Shown here: positions 18,179 through 29,600 of the stretch, one piece after another
How the letters are laid out: every line of letters begins with the position of its first letter
Numbering within the stretch: the first letter of the stretch is position 1
Translations under genes and position numbers: made by a program
Notes under the pieces: model-generated
What the model saw: the letters and a program-made list of their open reading frames with translations, nothing else
What the model was told of the DNA's origin: nothing
Databases searched by the model: none
From: Kitasatospora sp. NBC_01266
Lineage (GTDB): Bacteria; Actinomycetota; Actinomycetes; Streptomycetales; Streptomycetaceae
NCBI RefSeq assembly: GCF_036242395.1
Contig: NZ_CP108458.1
Location: 6,076,001-6,140,000 of the forward strand
DNA length: 64,000 nt
Reading direction: 5' to 3'

Positions 18179-19234
18179 TCATTCCCCGGCCCCGTCGGCG
18201 GTTCGGTCGTCGGTGGCGTACCCGTCGAGCCGGCGAGCCAGCGCGCGCACCCGATCGCGCAGGGCGGCGGGGTGTTCGATGACGAACGGGCGGTCCAGGG
18301 CGGCGAGCACCGGGGGAATCCAGTCCAGCCGTTCGGCCCGAATCCGGACGTGCACCCATGCGTCGGCTTCGTTGGCTTTGTCGCCTTCGTCGGCCGCATC
18401 GGCCCGGCTGGTGTCGTCGCGTGCGGCCGTCGCCGGGATCGCGGTCAAGGTGGCGATTCCGGCCGGGAGTTGGCTGCGGATGTGCTGGACGCTGCCCTGG
18501 ATCCGCAGCGACACCTCGTGGGTCCAGGGCGCATCCGCGAGGCTGTCCAGCACCGTGCTCACCGGGTCGAATCCGGCCGGGACGACGAACGAGCCCGATC
18601 CCATGGTCAAGGCGGTGATCCGGTCCAGCCGGAAGGTGCGTACCTGCTGGCCGGCCGGGTCGGCGCCGGTGAGGTACCACCGTCCCGAATGCGCCACGAG
18701 ACCGTAGGGCAGGACGGTGCGGTCGCTGCTGCGGCCCTTGCGGTCGGTGTAGTTGATCGCCACCGGCCGCTGCCGACGTGCGGCCTCGGCGAGTTCGAGC
18801 AGCAGAGCCGCCTCCGGGGCGGTGCCGCGCCGGGGTCGCGCGGTGAACTCGGCCGTCGCCAGCAGGGCGTGCAGTCGTTGCCCCAGGGATTTGGGCAGTA
18901 CCCGCAGCAGTTTCGCCGTGGCGCTCTCGTTCGCCGCCGCAGACGTGCTGCGGTGCTCGGCCCCGCGGTCGGCCAGCAGACCGAGCAGCACGGCCAGGGC
19001 TTCTTCGTCGGTCAGCATCAGCGGGGGCATCCGGTAGCCGGGGGCGAGCCGGTAGCCGCCGTAGCGGCCGCGCACCGAGTCGACGGGCACACCGAGATCC
19101 AGCAGGTGGCCGACGTAGCGACGCACGGTGCGTTCGTCGACGTCAAGGCGAGCGGCCAGGTCGGGGACGGTGCGCAGGCCGCCGCCCTGGAGGATCTCCA
19201 GCAGCGCGAGCACCCGGGCGGTCGATGAGGTCAC
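18179..19234 (-). CDS. YafY-type WYL domain transcriptional regulator
   Basis: A regulator of 351 residues: an N-terminal helix-turn-helix (residues 1-60, LAARLDVDERTVRRYVGHLLDLG), then a WYL domain (about residues 140-215, with GRWYLTGADP and RTFRLDRI), then a C-terminal WCX-like extension interrupted by an Asp/Ala-rich insert. WYL proteins sense ligands, often nucleic acid or small molecules. It is divergent from a VOC gene; a perfect 12-bp-arm dyad lies between them. Confidence 0.9.
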   Translation of the reverse strand: MTSSTARVLALLEILQGGGLRTVPDLAARLDVDERTVRRYVGHLLDLGVPVDSVRGRYGGYRLAPGYRMPPLMLTDEEALAVLLGLLADRGAEHRSTSAAANESATAKLLRVLPKSLGQRLHALLATAEFTARPRRGTAPEAALLLELAEAARRQRPVAINYTDRKGRSSDRTVLPYGLVAHSGRWYLTGADPAGQQVRTFRLDRITALTMGSGSFVVPAGFDPVSTVLDSLADAPWTHEVSLRIQGSVQHIRSQLPAGIATLTAIPATAARDDTSRADAADEGDKANEADAWVHVRIRAERLDWIPPVLAALDRPFVIEHPAALRDRVRALARRLDGYATDDRTADGAGE

Positions 19235-19249
19235 TCCATAAGTCTGGCG

Positions 19250-19280
19250 CCGATACCGGGCGGTTTCTGCCCGGTATCGG
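19250..19280. promoter_or_regulatory. Perfect operator dyad between WYL regulator and VOC gene
   Basis: Arms CCGATACCGGGC (19250-19261) and GCCCGGTATCGG (19269-19280), 7-nt centre. It lies 16 bp from the regulator start and 76 bp from the VOC start, so it could control both promoters. A terminator is unlikely because neither gene ends here. Confidence 0.75.
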
Positions 19281-19355
19281 TCCTAGCGTTCGGAGTGCCC
19301 CTTCATCCGGGTGCCTTCACCCGGTGCCGTCCCCGACAGTGACAGGAAGCCGCTC

Positions 19356-19766
19356 GTGTACTTCGCCTCGATCCGCGTGATCACCCATGACGTCGCCCGC
19401 CTGGTCGAGTTCTACGAACAGGCCACCGGCGTTTCGGCGCGGTGGTCGACCCCTGACTTCGCCGAACTCCTGATGCCCTCGTGCACGCTGGCGGTCGCGA
19501 GCAGCCGCACCGTGGCGCTGTTCGGTGCCGACTCCGCTCAACCGGCTGCCAACCGCACGGTGATCACCGAATTCCACGTCGCCGACGTCGACGCCGAGTA
19601 CCAGCGGCTGACGTCCCTCGGTTGCGAGTTCGTCCAGCGGCCGACGACGATGCCGTGGGGCAACCGCTCCCTGCTCTTCCGTGACCCCGACGGGAATCTG
19701 ATCAACTTCTTCACACCCGTCACCCCCGACGCCGTGCGGCGGCAGAGCCACCAGGTGCTGGAGTAG
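19356..19766 (+). CDS. VOC family protein (glyoxalase-like)
   Basis: A single VOC module of 136 residues: YFASIRVITHDVARLVEFYEQ at the start and LLFRDPDGNLINFFTPV at the end. Middle segments TVITEFHVADVDAEYQRL and LGCEFVQRPTTMPWGN are typical of the bleomycin-resistance/dioxygenase-like subgroup. The GTG at 19356 follows AGGAAG and is preferred over the GTG at 19311. It is probably the target of the divergent WYL regulator; this pairing is common in Streptomyces. Confidence 0.85.
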   Translation: MYFASIRVITHDVARLVEFYEQATGVSARWSTPDFAELLMPSCTLAVASSRTVALFGADSAQPAANRTVITEFHVADVDAEYQRLTSLGCEFVQRPTTMPWGNRSLLFRDPDGNLINFFTPVTPDAVRRQSHQVLE

Positions 19767-19805
19767 GGCGGGGTAGCCGGCTGGCCGAGGCGAGAGGATG
19801 GCAGC

Positions 19806-20354
19806 GTGGAATACGGTCCAGGGAAGACCAGGACGGTCGAGGTGGTCGACTACGACCCGCGGTGGCCCGAGCAGTTCGCCGTCGAGCGGGCGCTGCTGGC
19901 CCGACTGCTGCCCGACGCGCTGGCCATCGAGCACGTCGGTTCCACCAGCGTGCCCGGCCTGTGCGCCAAGCCGACCATCGACGTACTGGTGGTCGTCACG
20001 GACGTCGGCGCGGTGCTGGAACGGAGCGCCGCCCTCGGCCGGTTGGGCTACGAGTACCGGCCCGGCTCGTTCGCCGGGGACGCGCGGCACGTCTTCTTCC
20101 GCAAGGTGGCAGCCGGCCGGCGGACCCACCACCTGCACGTCCTGGCCGCCGATTCGCCGATCCCGGACGACTACCGGCTGTTCCGCGACTGCCTCAGGTC
20201 CGACCACGACGCGGCCCGCCGGTACGCCGGCGTCAAGCAGGCCCTGGCCGTCCGGTACGCCGCGGAGCGTGGCCGCTACGTCGCCGAGAAGTCCGAGCTG
20301 GTCGCCGAGTTGATGGCCCGGGCGCGACTCTGGCGGGCAACCGGCGAGCCGTAG
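19806..20354 (+). CDS. GrpB family protein (nucleotidyltransferase fold)
   Basis: A UPF0157/GrpB protein of 182 residues. It shows VEVVDYDPRWPEQFAVERALL, IEHVGSTSVPGLCAKPTIDV (the G-S-T...D-x-D-like nucleotidyltransferase core) and HHLHVL. The family shares the minimal nucleotidyltransferase fold; substrate and physiological role are not established. It sits 39 bp after the VOC gene and may be cotranscribed. Confidence 0.9.
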   Translation: MEYGPGKTRTVEVVDYDPRWPEQFAVERALLARLLPDALAIEHVGSTSVPGLCAKPTIDVLVVVTDVGAVLERSAALGRLGYEYRPGSFAGDARHVFFRKVAAGRRTHHLHVLAADSPIPDDYRLFRDCLRSDHDAARRYAGVKQALAVRYAAERGRYVAEKSELVAELMARARLWRATGEP

Positions 20355-20505
20355 CGCCGCTGTCGGTTGCTGTCGGCCGCTGCTGGCCGCTGTCGCCGCT
20401 GTCGCAGCTATCGGTCGCTTCCTGACGGTGACGGACCGGGCCGACCTGACGGGGTGTGCGAAAACCACTGGACATTCGGGGAGTTGATCTCCTTATCCTG
20501 CCCGG

Positions 20506-21441
20506 ATGACAGACTTCGCCCTCCTCGCGGCCCCCTCCGACTGGCAGCCCGGCTTCCGGCAGCGCCTCATCGACGCCTACCGGGCAACCGGCCTGCCGGA
20601 GCCGGCCGTGGCCGAGTTCGCCACCTCGGTCATGGAGTTGAGCGGCGGCGACTGGACGGCGGCAGCGATCCTCGACGAGGACGGCCGCCGGGTCGGGCAG
20701 GTCGTCGTCGGCGTCGCCGAACGGGACGGCGACCTCGTCGGCCGGATCGGCGACCTGTGGACCGACCCCGCCCTCGACCCGGACCAGGACGGGCAGGCCA
20801 CCCACCGCCGCGCGGCCCACGCCTGGGCGCGCCGCTGGTGCCAGGAGCAGGGGGCGACGAAGGTGTGGGTGCGGCTGGCCGCGCCGGACGAGGAGTTCGC
20901 CGACTACCCGGTCCGCGCCCAGACCCGGATCAAGGTCATCACCACCCCGGCCGAGCCGCCCGCCGGGGTGACCCACCGGCCCATCACGGAGGCCGAGTTC
21001 CCGGCCTGGCAGGCCGCCGGGCAGCAGCGCTACGCCGCCGACATGGTGCGGGCCGGCTCCCGTACCCCGGAGGAAGCCCAGGAGCAGGCCGAGAAGGACT
21101 ACCACCGGCTGCTCCCCGAGGGCCTGGCCACGCCCGACACCACCCTGCTGGTGCTGGAAGCCGACGGCCAGGTGATCGGCAACGGCTGGCTGCGGCACCG
21201 CCACCTCCCCGGCGTCACCTACGGCTACTCGCTGGTGGTCCACCCCGAGTTCCGCGGCCGGGGCCACGGCCGCACGGCCATGGCGGTCGGCGAGCAGGCC
21301 ACCCGGGCCGCCGGCGACCAGGTCCTGATGTTCAACGTCTTCGGCGGCAACGAGGTCGCGATGTCGCTTTACACCGCGGTCGGCTACCGCGTCCTGGAGG
21401 AGGCCCGGTCCCTTGACCTGACGCCGAGCGCTGACAACTGA
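20506..21441 (+). CDS. GNAT family N-acetyltransferase (two-domain)
   Basis: A protein of 311 residues. The C-terminal half (about 160-305) is a clear GNAT domain: YSLVVHPEFRGRGHGRTAMA is the acetyl-CoA-binding motif A, and NVFGGNEVAMSLYTAVGY is motif B. The N-terminal half resembles a degenerate GNAT copy. The acceptor is unknown. It starts at ATG 20506 with no strong Shine-Dalgarno. The preceding 150 bp are a CTGTCGG-type repetitive stretch. Confidence 0.85.
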   Translation: MTDFALLAAPSDWQPGFRQRLIDAYRATGLPEPAVAEFATSVMELSGGDWTAAAILDEDGRRVGQVVVGVAERDGDLVGRIGDLWTDPALDPDQDGQATHRRAAHAWARRWCQEQGATKVWVRLAAPDEEFADYPVRAQTRIKVITTPAEPPAGVTHRPITEAEFPAWQAAGQQRYAADMVRAGSRTPEEAQEQAEKDYHRLLPEGLATPDTTLLVLEADGQVIGNGWLRHRHLPGVTYGYSLVVHPEFRGRGHGRTAMAVGEQATRAAGDQVLMFNVFGGNEVAMSLYTAVGYRVLEEARSLDLTPSADN

Positions 21442-21508
21442 GGCCGGGGCGGCGGCATCTGCGCGGCGGCCGGTCGCTCCGAAACGGCTTCTGGGTCCAG
21501 CACCTGCT

Positions 21509-22063
21509 TCAGTGGTGCGAGGATGACTCGCGCTTGAGCCCCTGAACCTGCTGCTGGACCACTGCGGCTGCTTGATCCGCCGTCACCAGGGTGATGTTGG
21601 CGGGAGCGGTCGCGAGCGCCGAGTCCACAGCGGTGAACCGAGTCGCCGGGGAAGCCTCGGCGAGTTGGCGGATGGCCTGGGCGAAGGTCGGACCTACGGT
21701 GACGATCAAGTCGCAGCGCTGGCTGATCAGGCCGGCGAGGTAGGGCTGTGCCTGCGCGGAGGTCGTGGCTGGTTCGATCAACTGCTGGACATTCTTCGAA
21801 GTGCCTGGTCCGGCTGCCTGCATGGCATTCCAGATCCTGGTCACCTCAGCGCTTTTCGTGGCTGTGGCAGTGTCGGTGGCGAGGCAGGCGGTGGCTCGGC
21901 CGGAGACGTCCGCGACGTCGACTCTTGGCTGATGTGGTGCTGCGTTGTGATGTTCGGGCCATAGCAGCGTCGTCGTAGCGACTGTCGCTGCGACGGTGGC
22001 GGCCAGGGCGGCGAGTCCAAGTGCGGTGGGCCTGCGGCGGCGGAAGAGGTAGTGGACGGCCAT
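21509..22063 (-). CDS. Half-length BMP (PnrA-like) periplasmic-binding-type protein
   Basis: A protein of 184 residues with an N-terminal membrane anchor (residues 15-35). It then resembles the first lobe of basic membrane protein (BMP) nucleoside-binding lipoproteins: ACLATDT, then PYLAGLISQRCDLIVTVGPTF and a segment near TRFTAVDSA. Full BMP proteins are about 330 residues, so the second lobe is missing. AAGGA precedes the ATG. It follows the mycosin-like protease after 27 bp on the same strand, so the two are probably an operon, next to the RHS toxin. A role in transport is doubtful without the second lobe. Confidence 0.65.
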   Translation of the reverse strand: MAVHYLFRRRRPTALGLAALAATVAATVATTTLLWPEHHNAAPHQPRVDVADVSGRATACLATDTATATKSAEVTRIWNAMQAAGPGTSKNVQQLIEPATTSAQAQPYLAGLISQRCDLIVTVGPTFAQAIRQLAEASPATRFTAVDSALATAPANITLVTADQAAAVVQQQVQGLKRESSSHH

Positions 22064-22090
22064 CTACGGTCCTTGAAGGGTTGGGGGTGG

Positions 22091-23368
22091 TCAGCGGGGG
22101 CCGCTGGCGGAGTGGGACTTGCCACGAGCCGCCTTGGCCAGCCGCCTGACGGGCCGTGTGGAAGATGAGCTTCGGTCACTTTTCTTCGCGGCCAGGGAGT
22201 TGGCGGCATCATTTCCGCGGCTGGCCTTCATCACAGCTGCCCGCTTCCGGCGAAGGCCGACCACCGCTGCCAAGGCCATGAGCGCTACTCCAAGCGTGAC
22301 GATGGCTATCGTGATCGTGGAGCTGTGGTTCTCGGCCGGAGGTGTGACGCGACTCAGGTTGATCAGTGGGTTGTCGGGGCTGCCGGGCGCTGCGGTGGAT
22401 GTCAGCGCGGCGAGCGGGTCGAGCTCACCCATTCCAACATGGGCGTCTGGATAATCGTGGTGATCCGCAGTGGTGGTGATGAGACGACGGATTACCTGAC
22501 CCGCAGTCAAACTCGTTTCTTGGGAACGCACAAGGGCTGCAGCTGCGGATACATAGGCTGCGGCGTAGCTGGTGCCGTCCGCGTTGACGTACTGGCCTTG
22601 GTTGTTGGTCGAATAGATGTTGGTGGCAGGAGCGGCAAGGCTGATTCCTGGTCCGAACTCGCTCTCCTTCCACGGTTTTCCGTCTTCGTCGGTTCCCGCG
22701 ACGGAGAGCACGCCGTTGAACGATGCGGGGTACATCGGCGGGTCGCCGTCGGTGCCGCTGTTTCCTGCTGAAGCCACGATCACGGCGTCCTTCCGCTGGG
22801 CATAGAGCACTGCCTGCCGGAGTACCGGGTCGGGGCGAGGGGACCCGATGGAGACGTTGATGACGGAGGCGCCGTGGTCGACTGCCCAGATGATTCCCTG
22901 CGCGAGGTTTCCGGGGTCGACTTGCTGGCCTGCCGAGACCCTGACGGGCAGGATCTTGGCTTCCGGCGCCAGGCCCGTCATGCCTTGTCCGTCCAGGGAC
23001 TTACCGGTGCCGGCGATGATGCCGGCGATCGCGGTGCCGTGGGAGTCGGCGGATGTGTCGATCTGCCCGTTGTCCGTGGGGTCGCCGAGCTCGCCGGTGC
23101 CAGGGAGGACTTGGCCGGTGAGGTCGGGGTGGGTGGCGTCGACACCACTGTCGATGACCGCGACGGTGATCCCGCTGCCTTTGGTGATCTGCCAGAGGCG
23201 ATCAGCGTTGAAGTGCTGGCCGTCAAGCGGCCACTCATTCGAGCGGATCGCGCTTGCGGATGCGAGCGGAGCTCCTTGGATCGCCAGCGCGAGTGCAGCG
23301 AGGAGGCAGGCTGCCATCCTGACAGAAATGTGCAATGCCAGGGGGTACTGCGGGAGGGACTTTGTCAC
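22091..23368 (-). CDS. Mycosin-like S8 (subtilisin) serine protease
   Basis: A protein of 425 residues: an N-terminal signal segment (about 10-40), a peptidase S8 domain with Asp73 (VIDSGVD), His110 (DSHGTAIAG) and Ser267 (GTSYAAAYVS), and Asn203 for the oxyanion hole. A C-terminal transmembrane helix (about 347-368) and a basic cytoplasmic tail follow. This is the architecture of MycP, the membrane-anchored protease of type VII secretion, but no ESX core genes are in the window. It is divergent from the giant RHS gene and could process or help export it; that is inference. The start is GTG 23368 with GGAG upstream. Confidence 0.85.
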   Translation of the reverse strand: MTKSLPQYPLALHISVRMAACLLAALALAIQGAPLASASAIRSNEWPLDGQHFNADRLWQITKGSGITVAVIDSGVDATHPDLTGQVLPGTGELGDPTDNGQIDTSADSHGTAIAGIIAGTGKSLDGQGMTGLAPEAKILPVRVSAGQQVDPGNLAQGIIWAVDHGASVINVSIGSPRPDPVLRQAVLYAQRKDAVIVASAGNSGTDGDPPMYPASFNGVLSVAGTDEDGKPWKESEFGPGISLAAPATNIYSTNNQGQYVNADGTSYAAAYVSAAAALVRSQETSLTAGQVIRRLITTTADHHDYPDAHVGMGELDPLAALTSTAAPGSPDNPLINLSRVTPPAENHSSTITIAIVTLGVALMALAAVVGLRRKRAAVMKASRGNDAANSLAAKKSDRSSSSTRPVRRLAKAARGKSHSASGPR

Positions 23369-23692
23369 CTCGAGCTTCTCCGTCCATGTCGGTTGCCCGA
23401 CCAGGGGACGTCGGGAGTCTGCGCCTCGACCCTACTTCCCCCTTCGGACATTGCAAGAGAGGGGGATGGGCTGCCATACGGCATGTATTGATGCGACGTC
23501 AAGGAAAGCCTTGATTAAGCATCATCTAAGGAATTATAAATCTTCCCCGTGGGAGAATATGGACGTACGGGGACCGATGAGGCGGAATCGCCTCTTCTGC
23601 TTACGGATTTGGCTTGCCGAACTGATTGTTCGTCAACTAGAACGTCTCTGACATCCCCAAACTGGGGTTCTTTCCGTGCTTGGGGGTTGGCC
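23369..23692. promoter_or_regulatory. AT-rich divergent promoter region for protease and RHS genes
   Basis: This 324-bp stretch is distinctly AT-richer than its surroundings. On the plus strand, TTGATT at 23511-23516 and TATAAA at 23535-23540 with an 18-bp spacer form a near-consensus sigma-70-type promoter, followed by a leader of about 150 nt before the RHS start. Nothing else is recognised. Confidence 0.6.
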
Positions 23693-26600
23693 TTGCGCCG
23701 CTCGTCGTCGCGTCATGCCCTGTTCTCGGCCGTACGCTCCGTCAGCTCATGGCTGGTCGGCCAGTGTCGCCGAAGTGGCCGACGCTGGGTGGTGCTTCTG
23801 GCTTGCATGTCGATCGTGGCCAGCCTGTCCACGCAGGCGGCATGGGCGGTCACGGCAAAGCAGGCGACAGCTGCCATCTCCCTGAAGCTGCCCCAGCAGC
23901 GTTCTGATGCTGCGGCGGGGCGTTCGCACACTGTCTCCAGCGCGGCCACGCAACGCGGTCAAGGGCCGGAGGACTCCGCGCACACGCCCGCTCCGGGAGA
24001 GCTGCCCCCAGCGGGACACCCCGTGGTGAAGGGCACCGGCCCGCAGCCGTCCGGTCAGCCGGGCAAGGCGGTGCCTGTGCAGAAGGTCGACCCGCCGGCG
24101 AAGTCGACGCAGGCCGACCAGGTCGCTCAGCAGAAGAGGGCCAGTGCGGCGTTCGGCTCGACGGCCGCCAGCGTGCCGGCGGGCTCCTCGTCGGCGACGA
24201 CTGTGCAGGCTCCGGCTCCGGCCGCAGTTGAGGTTACGGCTGCCCGCACCGCGACGACCTCGACGTACCAGAACCCCGACGGCACCAAGACCATGCGGGT
24301 GTTCCCGCGGCCGGTTCACTATCAGAAGGCTGATGGGACCTGGGCGGACATCGACACCGGGCTCACCCAGCGCGCTGATGGCCGGTGGACCGAGAAGGCC
24401 AACAGCCAGCAGTTGACGTTCGGGCCGACGGCGAACTCCTCGGCACTCGTGGACTTCCCGATCGACGCGAGCCACGACGTCTCCTACGGTCTGCAGGGCG
24501 CTCTGCCAGTGACCGCGACGGCGAGCGGCGACACACTGACCTACGCCGGCGCCCAGACGTCCACCGATGTCCAGTACAACGCCCTTGCGACCGGTGCCAA
24601 GGAGTCGCTGATCCTGCACGACGCGTCAGCCCCGACCGTCTGGACCTTCCCGCTGCAGCTGACCGGCGTCAGCGTCGCGCTCGACGCGACGGGGAACGCC
24701 GTCTTCACCGACAGTTCGGGGCAGGTGCGGCTGACGATTCCGCGCGGGTTCATGGAGGACTCGGCCATTGATCCGAAGTCGGATCAGGGCGCTATGTCCG
24801 ACGGCGTGACGTACCAGCTGACCACGGTCAACGGTGCGCCTGCGCTGCAGATGACCCTGGACAGTACGTGGCTGCACGACGCGCACCGGGTCTTCCCGAT
24901 CCACGTCGACCCCACCACTACCGCGAACGTCAACGTCGGGCAGTCCACCTATGTGATGTCGCCGTTCACGGCGAACTACTCGAGCGACAGCGTGCTCAAG
25001 GTGGGCACGTACGACGGCGGCGGGCATGTGGCGAACAGCTACCTGTACTTCCCCGGTGTTGCGACCGCGGTGCGTGGGAACTACGTCGAGAGTGTCGGCC
25101 TGGCCCTGGACGACCTGTGGTCATACGACTGCGGGCAGCACGAGGTGGACGTCTCGGCCATCAGCTCCAGTTGGAGCCCGTCCTCGATCAACACCTACCC
25201 GGGCGTCAGCATCGGAGGACAGCTCGGAAAGGCAAGCTTCGGTGCCGGAACGAGCTGCTCCAACGGCACCCAGTGGGAGGGCATCCCTCTGGCCAACAGC
25301 CACTCCGATGCCGGTTCGCAGCTGGTGAGTTCCTGGACGGTACCCGGGGCCAACAACTTCGGCCTTGCGGTGACGTCCAGCGGTACGGACAGCAATGCCT
25401 GGAAGCAGTTCGCCAGCGTCAACTCCAGCTACCCACCCTATCTGTACGTCACCTATGCGGACTGGGCAGCGAGTTCCACGGTCGCGAGCAGTTACACGCA
25501 GCCGACGTACAACACTCCCGGTTCGGCCCAGGTCACGATGACGAACCTGGCGTCGAACTGGTGGAACTCCACCTCCATGCAGCTGAAGGCGCGGGTCTTC
25601 GACAGCAACGGCAACGAGCAGTCGGTGAACGCGCCGCTGGTGGGTGTGTCGGGTCTGGTGCAGACGGGGCAGTCGGTCACGGTCAATGCGGTCATTCCGG
25701 TTCTACCGAAGCTCGGTACGCAGTACTCGGTCTGCTTCGACGGGTACGTCGGTGGCACGGTGTCGCTGCACGACTCTTACGGAATACCTTGGCAGGGCGG
25801 CTGCATCGGGGTGGTCGGTCAGGACACGGCGCCGCAGATCGACACGGTCACGCCGCTGAACGGCACGGTGTCGGGGAGTCTGACGCCGCAGTTGTCGGCG
25901 GTGGGGCATGATCCCGACAACTACCCCGGGACGGGGGTGTATTACGAGTTCCAGGTGTACTCGGCGGATGGCAGTACGAAGCTGGCCGATTCGGGTTACC
26001 AGTTGGGGCAGTCCTGGTCGGTGCCGCCGGGTGTGCTGGCGTGGAACAGCAGCTACTGGTGGACGGTAGCGGCCTGTGACCAGATCGCGACGGGTGCGTG
26101 GACGAGTTGGTCGTCGATCTCGACGCAGGTGCAGCAGCCGCCGATCACCTCGCATCTGGGCGGTGCGGCCAGCGACGGTCACGGGCACTCGTTCGATCCG
26201 CAGGTCGGGAACTACACGACGGCGGTGACGGACGCGTCGGTGAAGGTGGTCGGGCCGGCGCTGTCCGTGGTGCGGTCGTACAACTCGCTGGATCCGCGGA
26301 CGACCACGCTGTTCGGGGCTGGTTGGACGACGGCGCTGGACATGCGGGTGCAGCCGGACAACGACGGGACCGGCGCGGTGGTGCTGACCGACGCGTCGGG
26401 GCGGGCCGAGCGGTTGGGGCCGGATCCGAAGAACGCCTCGCAGTACGTCCCGGCGCCGGGTGAGTACGAGACGCTGACGAGTAGCGCGTCGGGTGGGTTC
26501 GTGCTGCTGCTGAAGAACCGCACGCAGTACACCTTCCAGACGCAGGCCAGTGGAGGTTCCTGGTACGAGCTGACCTCGGTGTCGGACGGCGAGGGTCATG

Positions 26601-29600
26601 CGCAGAACCTGCACTACACCAACAACCTGCTCGACACCGTGACGGACGCGGCCTCGGGCCGCGCACTGCACCTGAGTTGGACGTCCGACAGTCGGCATGT
26701 GGCGAAGGTGACCACCGATCCGGTCACCGGCACCGACCCGAGCACCGCGCTGACCTGGACCTACGCCTACAATCCGTCGAACGCGGATGAGCTGGACCAG
26801 GTGTGCGCGCCGCCGACGGGCGGGAACACGGCGCCTTCGTGCACGACGTACTCGTACGCGTCGGGCTCGCATCTGCGCTCGGCGACGCTGGACGCGAATC
26901 CGGCGTCGTACTGGCGGCTGGGTGAGTCCTCAGGGACGACCGCGGCCAGTGAGGTGATCGCGAACCAGGGCAACGACGTCGCGCAGTACGTGGGTGGCGT
27001 GACGTTGGGAGCGCAGGGTCCGGCGACGGGCTCTTCCGCGACGGCGGCCTCGTTCAACGGGTCCTCGTCGGCCGTGGCGCTCCCCAACGGGCTGCTGGCC
27101 AACAGCTATGTGTCGCTGGGGCTGTGGTTCAAGACCACGGCGCCGGGTGTGCTGGCGGAGTACCAGAACGGCCCGTTGTCGCAGGCGCCCTCGCACGCGA
27201 GTCCGCTGCTGTACGTGGGCACGGACGGGTATCTTCGCGGTGAGCTGTACGGCCCGGCCGTCGGCTTCGCCCCGATGACATCGTCGGGGGCGAAGGGGAT
27301 TGTGACCGACGGCGGCTGGCACTACGCGCTGCTGACCGGATCGGGCGCCAGCCAGACCCTGTATCTGGACGGCACCGCGGTCGCCGGGTCGCCGCTGTCC
27401 GGGGTCATCAACCCGCTCGACCAGACGACGACCTACATCGGGGCCGGCTTCACGCGGGGCAGCCCGTGGCCCTCGGTCCCGGCAGCGGGCGGGGACGGGA
27501 ACTCACACTTCCAGGGCCAGATCGCCGACGTCGCGATGTACCAGCACACTCTGGGTGCGCCGACGGTGACCGCGATCTACCAGGCCGGCATCAACGCCTC
27601 GACCGAGCTGACCGGTGTGCAACTGCCGAGCGGCAAGCCGGGAACGGCGGTGCAGTACGACGCGGTCAAGGACCGGGCGAAGCAGGTCACGGATGCCAAT
27701 GGCGGCAGTTGGACGATCAATCCGCCGTCGGTGAGCGGTTCGGCGCAGGAGTACCGCGGTCAGGTGATGGGCTCGACCCCGTCGGGCTACTGGCGGCTGT
27801 CGGACCAGGCGGGTACCCAGGCCGCCAACGAGATCTACAGTCCGCGTCCGACGCCGGACAACGGCGCCTACGCGAATGTGACGCTGGGTGCGGCGGGGCC
27901 GATGGCGGGCTCGGCCGGGTCGGCTACGTTCGACGGCGCGACCTCGTCGGTGCAGCTGCCGTCGTCGATGATCCCCACGCAGGGTCCGGCGGCTGTCGCG
28001 GTGTGGTTCAAGACCACGACCGCCGGCACGATCCTGGGCTACCAGGACGCCCCGATCGGCAGTAGCAGCGCGCAGTCCTGGAACCCGACCCTGTACGTCG
28101 GCGCCGACGGCAAGCTCAACGGCAAGTTCTGGGCGGGCTCGGGCATCCCGCTGTCCTCGACGCAGGCGGTGAACGACGGCAAGTGGCACTTCGCGGTGCT
28201 CTCCGGTGACACCCCGACCAGCCAGACCCTCTACGTGGACGGCCAGTTGAGTGCGGGTCCGCTGACCGGCACGATCAGCTCCAACGGCATCCACTACCTG
28301 TACCTGGGCGCCGGCAACTCCACCGGCTGGCCCGATGCGGGCAGCGCGCCGTCCGGGCACTTCAACGGGCAGCTCGCCGACGCCGCGATCTTCCCGCACG
28401 GCCTGACCGCCGGCTCCGTCTCCTCCCTCTACACCCAGGCGACCACCCAGAGCGCGGCCCAGGGCGCGAGCCCCAGCGGCCCGTCCGGCTACGACGCCGC
28501 GATCATCTCCAACCAGCCCTCGGGCTACTGGCGCCTGGACGACGCGAGCGGCAACCAGGCCACCGAACTCCTCTCCTCCGCCGCCCTGGCACAGAACCGC
28601 GGCACCTACAACAGCACCACCCAGGGCACGGCCGGCCCCTGGGCCTCGGGCACCTCCGCCGCCACCACGTTCAACGGCACCACCTCCTACCTCCAGCTGC
28701 CGCCCAGCGCCATGCCCCAATCGGGCGCCAACTCCACCATCGCCCTGTGGTTCAAGACCACCGCGCCCGGCGTCCTCTACAGCTTCCAGAACTACCCGCT
28801 CGGCAACACCGGCGGCGGCCAGAGCGGGGTCACCAACGCCTGGAACCCGGCCCTGTACGTGGGTACCGACCACAAACTCCACGGCGAACTGTGGACCGGC
28901 AACCCTAACAACGCGGTCTCCGGCACCAACGTCGATGACGGGAACTGGCACTACGCCGTTCTGACCGCCAGTGGCACCACCCAGCAGCTCTACCTGGACG
29001 GATACGCCAGCGGCCAGCCCATTACCGGCACCGTCTCCTACAACGGCAACGGCTACGCCTACCTGGGCGCCGGCAACACGCAGGGCGGCTGGCCCAGCGC
29101 GCCCGCCGACACCAGCGGCCACTTCAACGGCTCGCTGGCCGACTTCGCCCTCTACTCCTACGCACTGGCTCCCGCCGCGATCACGACGTTCTACCAGAAG
29201 GCGACCACCGCCGTGGACGCCAGCGGCCTGGACGCCGCCAGCGCCTTCCGCACCGCCACGATCCAGGACGGCCCCTACGGTTACTGGCGCCTCAACGACC
29301 CGTCAGGATCGTGGTACGCGCAGGACGAACTCGGCACCGCGCTGCCCGACCCCAGCTCGGGCACCTACACCAGCACCACGCTGGGTTCGGGCGGCCCCTC
29401 CGGCGACCCGGCGGAGCTGTCGGCGACGTTCAACGGCACCAACTCCGTGCTGCAGTTGCCCTCCAACGCGGCCCCCACCCAGGGCGCGGCCTCGGTGGAG
29501 CTGTGGTTCAAGACCACCAGCTCCGGGGTGCTGTACGACTACCAGAACGGGCCGATCGGCGGTGGCGGCGGCGCGCAGGTCTGGAACCCGGCCCTGTACG

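Noticed and set aside
20355..20430. CTGTCGG-rich imperfect repeat after grpB
   Set aside because: Units are irregular (6-12 bp) and form no defined hairpin or operator; probably simple-sequence drift.
22091..23368. Evidence for a type VII (ESX) secretion locus
   Set aside because: Only the mycosin-like protease is present. No EccB, C, D, E or WXG100 genes lie within the window.
23549..23692. Extended N-terminus of the RHS protein from the GTG at 23549
   Set aside because: It would place 48 unremarkable residues before the signal helix and start only 9 bp after the TATAAA promoter element. The TTG at 23693 with a Shine-Dalgarno is preferred.
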